Assembly (NCBI GenBank): GCA_037951105.1
Contig: JBAMJV010010657.1
Span: 7,501-71,500, forward strand
From: Echinarachnius parma
Taxonomy: Eukaryota > Echinodermata > Echinoidea > Clypeasteroida > Echinarachniidae
Direction: 5' to 3'
DNA: 64,000 bases
The notes beneath the pieces were generated by a model, which saw nothing but the letters and a program-made list of their open reading frames with translations, had not been told where the DNA came from and did not search any database. The position numbers and the translations under genes were made by a program. Shown in pieces: positions 55,277 to 64,000 of this stretch (position 1 is its first letter; each line of letters begins with the position of its first letter).

Positions 55277-55390
55277 ATGTCTGCCTATTTACCATTGGAG
55301 AAACATGCATTGAGAAAGTTATTTTGCCTACCTACCCGCCCCTCTTCTATTTGTTAACCCACCCTAGTGTGGGATATCAGTGGGTATGCC

Positions 55391-55395
55391 ACTGT

Positions 55396-55488
<93 letters not shown>

Positions 55489-55655
55489 CGATGATGACGA
55501 TGTTGCTGCTACTGATGATGATGAGGAGGAGGAGGAGGAGGAGGAGGAGGAGGAGGAAGAAGATGATGATGATGGTTATGATGCTGCTGATGATGATGAT
55601 GAGGAGGAGGAGGAGGAAGAGGAGGAGGAGGAAGAAGAAGAAGAGGATGATGATT
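55391..55655. repeat. GAT and GAG trinucleotide array
   Basis: About 35 uninterrupted GAT units, then mixed GAT/GAG/GAA blocks. It reads as poly-Asp then poly-Glu in one frame, poly-Met/Arg in another, and poly-Ile on the other strand. With no conserved flanking domain this is a microsatellite, not an acidic protein. Confidence 0.95.
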
Positions 55656-56458
55656 ATCATGCTGTCGGGAGTGGGGGAGTGGAATAGCCAAGATGGGTGC
55701 AAACACGTTCCCGATTCCAGGGGCTAAAATTAAATTGGTGTTATGTATTGTATTGTAATGTACATTATTTGTGCTAACGGGGGGCGGGGGGGGGGGGGGC
55801 AGGTGTGACATCGCGGAGTGGGGGTGGGGGTAACTTCCCTCTTTCCCCTTAGCTATCTATACCCTTGTTCTTTTAAATGTGGGTCGATATACGCGTATAC
55901 TATGCCCTTTGTAATGATCCTGTGTGGGAGTAAGTACAGGGAGACATGCAGTAAGCATTGTGTCTTCCTGTTCATACGTCAGCATTGCATCATTGGAGTC
56001 CTTTAAATGGAATGGATGCTGATCGGTAACTGATATTTCACCAATTAAAATGTTAATGTTGTGGTCACGCTCACGGAAACGAAGACCAATCTACGTAGGT
56101 AACATTTGTATAATGCCTTCCTCATGCGTAATACAGATTTGGGGAATAACTCCCAGAAGCTCTATTACATTTAAATTGATCCATTCACTTCATAAGATAT
56201 TATCGTAAGATTCTTCTCAATGATGTTTGAAATTTAAATATATATATAAATAACGCTGTTTACCGAGTGAAAAGTTAGAATTTATGTCAGTTGTTATCAC
56301 CTACCGCCGATTGATTTTGACTGCAATCGGAAAGCGTTCCAGAACGCGTTTCATTCAACCATAACAATCAATATCGCCACAATTAGGGAAACATTTGAAA
56401 AATCATCACCCATATAATTATTATGTTACCATAAGCCAGATAACAATGTACAAGAGAG
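55656..56458. other. No gene; G tract
   Basis: G run at about 55779-55799. No gene. Confidence 0.45.
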
Positions 56459-56853
56459 CAGTGGCGTACCCAGGATTTGTTAAAGGGGGGGGGGGGGTTA
56501 ATTTGTGAAAAAATCGAAGCCGAGACCAAGTACTTTCAAAATTTTCGAGACCGCGACCAAGTACCTTCAAAGTTGAAAACCCCTCTCAGTTCTCAGTGGG
56601 GGGGGGGGGGGGGGGGGGGGGGACCAAGCCGAAACCAAGTACTTTCAACATTTTCGAGCCCGAGACCGGAGATCTTCAACAGATTTTGGGGTCGAGACCA
56701 GGTTTGAAACGGTCGCGAACGCTTAAAAGTGGTCTCGAGACCGGCTAAAATTTGAAAGGGGGGGGGGGGGTTCCAACCCCCCAAAACAGCCATTTTTTGG
56801 TCAAGGGGGGGGGGGGGGGTTGAACCCCCCCCCCCCCCCTGGGTACGACTATG
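56459..56853. mobile_element. hAT-like element with CAGTGGCGTACCCAGG ends, 8-bp TSD
   Basis: 395 bp. The ends CAGTGGCGTACCCAGG and CCTGGGTACGACTATG are inverted (13 of 16). Perfect 8-bp duplication CAAGAGAG (56451-56458 and 56854-56861). The interior has a repeated CGAGACCAAGTACTTTCAA unit and at least four G or C runs of 10-24 nt. Confidence 0.9.
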
Positions 56854-56949
56854 CAAGAGAGTTGTGAACGCTCAATATGATCTTGGATATTAATTATGAT
56901 TTTGAAACTTGCAACCACATTTGTAAAAATGAGCCTTTGCAAACGAAAC

Positions 56950-57515
56950 TTAAAGGGAGTTTTGGTATAGAGGGCGCTACACAAAATATTTTTTTGTGAG
57001 ATAATGAAAAACTGAGTGTCAAATTCGAAAGAGCATACAATTTTAATGATAGAATAAACTTTATTTGATCAAAATCGGTTCAGAAATGGCTGAAATATCC
57101 ATTAACATAACCATTTGTAATAATTGTGGGGCCCCACAATTATTCGAGAATTTTGAACCAGCCGTTAAATTTGTTTTTTAAATACTTCCTTTTTTCAAAA
57201 AGTTACAAAAGAGATTTTAGAATAGTTGTTGATTATCTCTCTATCTAATCACTATTTTAACAAAACATCACATGCACAATATTTTATTTTAAATGGTTGA
57301 AATCGATGAGGGTTAAGAGAGCGCCCTCTTTTGTTTTAACGGCTCTTTTTTAATGATAACAGGCTTTTTACTTGGTCATTAGTAATTTTGTATTCCTTTC
57401 GAGCATGGTGCAGTTATAACCATCAGTTTGTTATGTAATGGTGCAGGTTTTGGTTACTAAAATTCAGTTTGACCAAAACTATACTCTCCTTACCAGAACT
57501 CAACTATCCCTTTAA
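56950..57515 (-). mobile_element. Family B TTAA MITE, full length
   Basis: 566 bp, TTAAAGGGAGTTTTGGTATAG to CTCAACTATCCCTTTAA. Perfect central palindrome at 57119-57144 (AATAATTGTGGGG / CCCCACAATTATT). Confidence 0.95.
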
Positions 57516-58321
57516 ATGTTTTGCATGAAAACGTAAATGGAGGTGTGGAAGTGATGAGACTAAGCAATTCAATGCGAGTGAACAGAGCTGGGGTGCGTAC
57601 CCCGAAAGCCTAAGAAACGTACTTTGAGGGCTGGTAAGACGGCATCATGTGACAGGGGAGGGATCAGCGTTGCTAATTACATGGAATTACATTTGGACAG
57701 GGGTGCGATCGCCCAATTGTATGTATCCTCAAGCCATGGAGCTATATTTAGGATATCTATGTAGCTCCTGTGGCTCAAGCCTCGATGATTTTGTATGCCT
57801 TGAAGATTTGTCAAAAACTATTATTTATATGTTTGGAAAAGGAAAATAAACAAAATAAATGCATACTTGTAAATATAAATATTGATGATATAAATACATC
57901 GAAATATAATTTTAAAATAAATAATAGTCACTATTGACTAATCGCCATAAGAACTAAACAACAACAACAACAACGTCCGTCCGCCCGTCACTAGTAGTAG
58001 CCCAGTTCAAAGTTCAAATGTGGTCAACATAAATTGCAGAAAATTGTAAAGTTATTCAATAAATGAATAAGGGGGCATCATGTTCTAGTACGATCAAAGG
58101 TCATTAGCCCATATCAGAGGTCATCTGAGGTCAACTACTTGCAACCTCTTTTGTAACCCTTCATCCATCTGGATCCAAACTTGGCCAATAGGTGCATTTG
58201 GGGGGACTTCATGGTTTACCTTTCAAACAGGATCTGCATTGCAGTACCATGGAAGGTCGTGTGCGACTCCGCGAGCCGCGTGCAGTATCAGGCGGCCCTG
58301 ATCTCGCTCGGCACATATTGA
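57516..58321. other. No gene seen
   Basis: (CAA)n at about 57958-57973. No supported coding sequence. Confidence 0.45.
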
Positions 58322-58555
58322 AGGCCCGATCACATATCACCGGATAGCGTAAACGGAGAGTGCAATTTTCAATCCACTCGCCCCCATTCGTATGCGTTTC
58401 TTGTCCGTTCCTCGTCAGGCGAGGTACGTTGTTTTATCCGGCGGGATGCTCTGTGCATGAAGCAATGGAGACTACTTTCACCACCGGATAATTCGATTTT
58501 GCAAATGTTATATATTTGTCGGGCATCCGTTTACGCTATCCGGTGATATGTGACG
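58322..58555 (+). mobile_element. Family E MITE
   Basis: AGGCCCGATCACATATCACC to CTATCCGGTGATATGTGAC, 234 bp. The last bases of the right end are missing. Confidence 0.88.
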
Positions 58556-58857
58556 TCACGTCTGAAGTCTGAACATATGCCCACGTACAGAGCCGAGAAG
58601 GACGTGGGAAGGGGGTAGCCTTTTAGCAAGGCTTCGTGTCTCAAGGAAGCAATGGCTGCGCTACATGCAGGATCAGGAACGACTGAACGCGTGATGGAGA
58701 ATATCCGGCGAGTGGTGAAGTCGCGTGCGGTCTCGGCAAGAGATTGTGCATGGTAGTCGCGCTCTCCGGTCGTTCCTGCATAATGCATACTGTATACCGT
58801 GCATTCAACTCAGCTCAGACCAGACAGGCCTTGTCAAAAGGCTAGGAAGGGGGCGGA
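58556..58857. other. No proven gene
   Basis: CpG-rich. An 85-codon minus-strand open frame (58531-58788) overlaps the family E end and has no recognised domain. Confidence 0.4.
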
Positions 58858-59280
58858 GGCCCGGGGGCACTCGAATAATTTTTTGACGGGGGTGTGCCGC
58901 ACGGAACTCTGAAATGGGGGTCTTAAGAGCTGACTACAATCAACAAATATAGGGTCTTTGGAGCTACAAAAACCCTGAAACGGGAGTTAAGGGGTCTAAG
59001 GAGCAGACTAAAACTACAAAATACATAGACTTGGAGCTACCAAAGACCTACGGAAACCCTCAAAAAGGCTCAAATGGTGGTCCAAGGAGCTGACTAGAAG
59101 AAGAATAATGCACTTGGCGCTACTCAACTACCTAGCCAAGTCATTCCGGGGGTCTATGGAGCGGCAATTTTTGAAAATCGGGTATCTTTAGAGCGGCAAT
59201 CGGGTGTGAAATAGGGGTTCTTTTAAGCGGCATATACCCGTCTTACATTATACATGAGTGCCCCCCCCCCCCCCCCCCGG
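58858..59280 (-). mobile_element. Family H element, second copy
   Basis: Reverse orientation relative to 38090-38602: GGGGGCACTCGAATAATT start, GGTGTGCCGCACGGAACTC, then AGACTTGGAGCTACC..., ending CATTATACATGAGTGCC and a C run. It lacks one internal repeat unit. No clear target duplication. Confidence 0.85.
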
Positions 59281-59489
59281 GGAGGGGAGGGGAATGTGGT
59301 CACATGACCTGTACACAACGTTTCATCAGTTGCGCATGCGTTCCGTTTTCGTTTTTGCCAGTTTATATACGTTACTTGTACGGTGATGTCCGTTAAATGG
59401 CCGGTAATTGTCTTAATATACTTGTCCGACCGGTAATTATCTTAATTGTCCGACCGGTAATTGTGTGGTTATCATATATCCGATATCCG

Positions 59490-59606
59490 TTCGTGAAACA
59501 CTTCGAGCAACAGCAACAGAAACGACTTTCACCACCTAATAATTTGATTTCGCAAATTTTCTATTCGTTTGGGCATCCGTTTACGCTATCCGGTGAAATG
59601 TGACAA
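59490..59606 (-). mobile_element. Family E fragment
   Basis: AACGACTTTCACCACC to CTATCCGGTGAAATGTGAC matches the right part of 58322-58555. Confidence 0.75.
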
Positions 59607-59741
59607 CACCCGAAATGTAACTAACACAGGTCAAACTGCATCAGACGTCAACAGGTCAACTGAAATCAGGGTCTTATATAGATGGACGTTACAGAAGCCG
59701 GCGATTGACTTGTGGTCAGTTATCTATAGTTATATCTTCTA

Positions 59742-60328
59742 TTAAAGGGATAGTTGAGTTCTGGTAAAGAGAGTACAGTTTTGGTCAAACTGAATTTTAG
59801 TAACCAAAACCTGCACCATTACATTATGAACTAATAGTGATAACTCCACCATGCTCGAAAGGAATACAAAATTTCAAATGACTAAGTAAAAAGCTTGTTA
59901 TATGATTAAAAAATGATCCGTTAAAACTCAAAAGTTCGTTTTCTAAACACTCATCGGTTTCAACCATCTCAAATAAAATATTGTGCATGTGATGTTTTGT
60001 TGAAATAGTAATTAGATAGAGAGATAATTAAAAACTATTTAAAAACCTCTTTTGAAATGTTTTGAAATAGTGTAAGCAGAGGAAGCATTTTTTTACAAAG
60101 TTTTAACGGCTGGTTCAAAATTTTCGAATAATTGTGGGGCCCCACATTTATTACAAATGGTAATGTTTTTGGATATTTCAGCCATTTCTAAACCGATTTT
60201 GATCAAATAAAGTTTATTCTGTCATTAAAATTGTATGCTCTTTCGAATTTGACACTCAATTTTTCGTTATCTCACAAAAAAATATTTTGTGTAGCGCCCT
60301 CTATACCAAAACTCAACTATCCCTTTAA
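59742..60328 (+). mobile_element. Family B TTAA MITE, full length
   Basis: 587 bp, TTAAAGGGATAGTTGAG to CTCAACTATCCCTTTAA. Central palindrome at 60127-60152 with one mismatch. Confidence 0.95.
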
Positions 60329-60976
60329 ACATCGGAAACAAAATTCCATTCCATTTCGAAGCTGCTGATATTTTAAACGTGCGTCGAATATACTTGAACC
60401 CAAGCGTGGGCACTGACTTATTAAATAAAATGACGACATTGTGATATACGAGATTATTTATTGATCCTGTTGATAGAGGTTTCTTTGTTTTCTTCTTTCC
60501 TGTCTTCTTTTGAGCAAGAGAAGGGCGGTAAGTCACGTTTTGTATATACTGCACATAGTTATAACCAAATTTAAAATGTGGGAGCCCATGTTGATACCGG
60601 GGGGATGATCTATTCATTCATCCCCCTGTTGAATAGGTATTACATAAGGATCGAAGCCTATGCCTGTTTAACTCAATTTAGCTCTCCGTTATTTTGATAA
60701 ATATTCCCCTAAATTAGAAATAGTTATCATCTGAATATTTAGCGTGACATAGAGGAGGCTCCGATTTACAAGATGGCACGCAGAACTCAATTTGGCAAGC
60801 AATCGACTTTGCGCCCTTTTCACTCTCACCGAACGTGTTCCCAATTTAGCATATATCTAAGACTACATGCATCATCACAATATCAGCTTTGGAATACGGC
60901 TTCATATTGTCACTAATTGGTACTGATGGCTCATTACATGAACCACGATTGATCGGAAATTGTGTGTGTAACATTT
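60329..60976. other. No gene; MITE relic
   Basis: 60592-60662 (GATGATCTATTCATTCATCC, TTGAATAGGTATTACATAAG) is the reverse complement of the interior of the hAT-like element at 5290-5398. Otherwise nothing. Confidence 0.55.
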
Positions 60977-61375
60977 TTAAAGGGATGAATAAAATAGTAA
61001 CAAATCTATACAATTTACGTAGAACTATGTTATTAGGTTTTCATTACATACCACATTATTTGTATTACCAATAGAAGCATGGAAAATATTTCGGTTTCCC
61101 CATTATCCTCTCGTTTTTACAAAAGTATGTGTGATTGAAGTGTCCGGATTTGAAATTCTCTAAAGGAGAATTTCAACTGTGTTTTTAAAATCAGTGCACT
61201 TTGCACTTTCGCTCATAACTCTATCATATGACATAATGACACTCATTTACAATTGAATGTTTACACATCACTCGGAGGATTTATCATATTACAGATATAC
61301 ACATTGTATAAACCCCTCGTCTGTTTTAGCTTAATGGTATGACCACATGTCAACACAGTTAATAGATCCCTTTAA
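60977..61375 (+). mobile_element. Family A TTAA MITE, full length
   Basis: 399 bp, TTAAAGGGATGAATAAAATAG to CAGTTAATAGATCCCTTTAA. Confidence 0.9.
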
Positions 61376-61763
61376 ATGCCACGTGGGTTATGCCTATGAT
61401 AATCATATCTTGTTCTTTTTCTTTACTCTAATTCTAGGTTGAGAAAAAAATCCAAAACATAATATTATAATGTAAGTGCTTCCGATTTTGATTAATTGAA
61501 TCTACTGAACAAGAACAATTGATCGTTATTCCTGATCTATTGCTTCCGTATGGTAGGCTTCCTGATTTTATTAATAAAATCAACCCATTTAGAATGAACC
61601 AACATTGATTGGAAAGGATTTTTTAATATTTTTAAATGCTGCCTAAGGTGGAAACAATTTGCGATCACTTTAGTGTGATCAGTTTATTATTTTGCACATG
61701 TTACTGTGCGGAATTCACTCGAAACTGAACTAAATATGCTCAATAAATTGTTATAAGATTTGT
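61376..61763. other. No gene seen
   Basis: AT-rich, no features. Confidence 0.45.
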
Positions 61764-62719
61764 GAAGGGATCTAGTAATAAACCTTGTTGAAAAATATGA
61801 AAAAGTGACTAATGGTTGATAAAATGTGTATTGAATTGTAAGCTGATGTCTTCTGAGTAATGGGTGAAAAATCATATTAATTATATATTATATGGCCAAG
61901 TAATGAGCGGAAATGCCAAGTGATATTCGCTAACTCATGGCACTGACTTTAGACCAAGTTATACATTTCCAGTTTATAATTAAAATAAATCACTTCAATC
62001 TTAAAGGGAAAGTTGAGTTTTGGTAGAGAGGGCGCTAGACTACTTAATTGGTTTGTGAGGTAATGAAAAACTGAGTGTAAAATTTGAAAGAGCATAATAT
62101 TTAAACAATAAAATCATCTTTGTTTGATCAAAATCGGTTCAGAAACGGCTGAAATATCCATAAATATAACAATTTGTAATAAACCCGGGGCCCCGGGTTT
62201 ATTAGAGAATTTTGAACCAGCCGTTAAAAATTCAAAAAAATGCTTCCTCTTTTCAAAAAGTTACAAAATAGGTATTTAAATAGTTGTTGGTTATTTCTCT
62301 ATCTAATCACTATTTCAACAAAGCATCACATGCACAATATTTTATTCAAAATGGTTGAAACCGATGAGTGTTTAGAGAGCGCCCTCTTACGTTTTAACGG
62401 CTCTTTTTGAATGATAACATGATCTTTACTACGTCATTTGTAATTTTGTGTTCCTTTCTAGTTATAACTATTATTTTGTAATGTAATGATGCAGGTTTTG
62501 GTTACTAAATTTCAGTTTCACTAAAACTGTACTCTCCTTACCAGAACTCAACTATCCCTTTAAATATCTGTTTAACGAAAGACAAATTCGAAATACCGAA
62601 ACCGGTTACATGCTTTCATTGGTAATACGAATACAACAAAGCATGAGATAAGCTTCTAGAGTTATAAGTAAGTTTTGTGAATTTGAACAATGTTACTAGG
62701 GATCTAAGATCCCTTTATA
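61764..62719 (-). mobile_element. Family A MITE containing a nested family B copy
   Basis: The left part 61764-62000 (GAAGGGATCTAGTAAT to CACTTCAATC) and right part 62564-62719 (ATATCTGTTTAACGAAAG to AAGATCCCTTTATAA) join into one family A element once the family B copy at 62001-62563 and one TTAA are removed. Confidence 0.9.
62001..62563 (-). mobile_element. Family B TTAA MITE nested in family A
   Basis: 563 bp, TTAAAGGGAAAGTTGAG to CTCAACTATCCCTTTAA. Perfect central palindrome at 62178-62203 (AATAAACCCGGGG / CCCCGGGTTTATT). Near-identical inverse of 63246-63806. Confidence 0.95.
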
Positions 62720-63245
62720 AGGAACAAAAGGAAACATAGGTAGCCTAGACGTCTGAGTTTCTAATATCGTGACAAATACACCATCCTTTCATGCATGGGG
62801 ACCTGGCGAACCAGGGTCCCGTAGTAAACGGGTTCATTCAGAAGCGGCAAACAAGACGGACAGTAAAAATGTCCTTGAAATTTGTCTGTATGCACACCGC
62901 CGCGTGAAATGGTGTCTGTATAGGCATACACGTGGGCATCACGCAGTGTTTTCTCACATGTACCCTACCCGACGGACGCCCGGCAAATCACTCGTGTCCT
63001 CCGCTGGGTCGCAACTGTGTGATGGCAATTATCACCAGATTGATCAAGTGCCCAACATCAAGGCCGGTGTGGTGCGAATTTGTATCGATTTGTAATACCA
63101 GGTCCGTAGACAGGATTTTCCACGGGAGGTGCGTCATTTAAAAAGAGGGACCGAGACCGGGACCGATCGTATAGACGAGACAGAGACGTGTAATAAAAAT
63201 TAAAACAATTTGCATTCTGGCATGATGGCTTAGTGGTTTAGGGAC
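62720..63245. other. No proven gene; tRNA-like head at right edge
   Basis: Open frames at 62769-63095 and 62932-63141 overlap in different phases. The second is Cys-rich but has no splice support. GATGGCTTAGTGGTTTAGGG (63222-63241) looks like a tRNA 5' half (A box), cut by the family B insertion at 63246. Confidence 0.35.
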
Positions 63246-63806
63246 TTAAAGGGATAGTTGAGTTCTGGTAAGGAGAGTACAGTTTTAGTGAAACTGAATT
63301 TTAGTAACCAAAACCTGCATCATTACATTACAAACTAATAGTTATAACTAGAAAGGAACACAAAATTACAAATGACGTAGTAAAGATCATGTTATCATTA
63401 AAAAGAGCCGTTAAAACGTAAGAGGGCGCCCTCTAAACACTCATCGGTTTCAACCATTTTGAATAAAATATTGTGCATGTGATGCTTTGTTGAAATAGTG
63501 ATTAGATAGAGAAATAACCAACAACTATTTAAATACCTATTTTGTAACTTTTTGAAAAGAGGAAGCATTTTTTTGAATTTTTAACGGCTGGTTCAAAATT
63601 CTCTAATAAACCCGGGGCCCCGGGTTTATTACAAATTGTTATATTTATGGATATTTCAGCCGTTTCTGAACGATTTTGATCAAACAAAGATGATTTTATT
63701 GTTTAAATATTATGCTCTTTCAAATTTTACACTCAGTTTTTCATTACCTCACAAACCAATTAAGTAGTCTAGCGCCCTCTCTACCAAAACTCAACATTCC
63801 CTTTAA
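63246..63806 (+). mobile_element. Family B TTAA MITE, full length
   Basis: 561 bp, TTAAAGGGATAGTTGAG to CTCAACATTCCCTTTAA. Perfect central palindrome at 63605-63630, the same CCCGGGG type as 62178-62203. Confidence 0.95.
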
Positions 63807-64000
63807 GCGTTCACAGTAGATCACTGTTCCAAAACTGCGGCATTCATGTAAATAATAAGTATGGTTGGACACTATTGATTCGGTTCTTCAACATCTACGT
63901 TAGATATCAAGCCCATCGCACACTATACGATCCGATCCGCTCCGATCCGATATGATTAACGCGGATTGCGCATTAACTTGTTCGTATAATCGAAATCGGA
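63807..64000. other. Possible element end at window edge
   Basis: ATCGCACACTATACGATCC followed by GATCCGCTCCGATCCGAT (63915-63950) looks like the start of a terminal repeat, but the window ends before it can be tested. Confidence 0.3.

Noticed and set aside
55364..55811. Poly-Asp/Glu, poly-Met/Arg and poly-Ile/Leu open frames
   Set aside because: All arise from the trinucleotide array, with no domain on either side.
62932..63141. Cys-rich open frame as a small secreted domain
   Set aside because: Cys spacing is suggestive, but there is no signal peptide, only a weak acceptor (CATCACGCAG), and it overlaps another frame. Not enough to call.

Overview
This window is a gene-poor, AT-rich stretch of a eukaryotic nuclear genome, most likely a marine invertebrate deuterostome (echinoderm, hemichordate or similar). 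That placement is an inference from the style of the repeats, the TTAGGG-type telomeric repeat, splice-type signals and a rhodopsin-class peptide-receptor-like GPCR. Nothing in the sequence fixes the species. There are no bacterial operons, rRNA genes or CRISPR arrays.

The only convincing complete gene is a single-exon class A GPCR on the minus strand (18035-19183). Directly downstream, in the same orientation, lies a decayed copy of its TM7/C-tail coding end that still ends in the same kind of C-terminus and stop codon, and possibly a second, weaker copy. Several short plus- or minus-strand ORFs look like first exons of secreted proteins (8934, 16380, 24172, 33599). One 115-nt interval (13700-13814) has a good acceptor and donor. 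All of these are unproven.

The rest is dominated by short non-autonomous DNA transposons. Family A (about 390 bp) and family B (about 560 bp), plus single copies of C, D and Q, all start TTAAAGGG, end CCCTTTAA and insert at TTAA. Family B carries a central palindrome whose two arms change together between copies. hAT-like elements with CAGTGGCGTA-type ends and 8-bp target duplications, a mariner-type deletion derivative, a PIF/Harbinger-like element, several foldbacks and a tRNA-like SINE dimer are also present. Many are nested, so the order of insertion can be read (52725-53640, 61764-62719, 41614-44843).

Layout: 1-3.8 kb, family B fragment, LINE 3' end and an inverted repeat cluster; 4-8 kb, CA and G/C tracts with MITEs; 8-17 kb, sparse, with candidate exons; 17.8-19.7 kb, GPCR and its tail copies; 20-34.5 kb, MITEs, palindromes and tandem repeats; 35-36 kb, a tandem duplication split by a Harbinger-like element; 38.7-44.8 kb, a recent segmental duplication crowded with insertions; 45-51.5 kb, minisatellites, a foldback holding telomere repeats, and a four-unit array; 52.7-64 kb, nested A/B elements, hAT-like elements and a large inverted pair of family B copies. 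G or C homopolymers of 10-30 nt are exceptionally frequent throughout.
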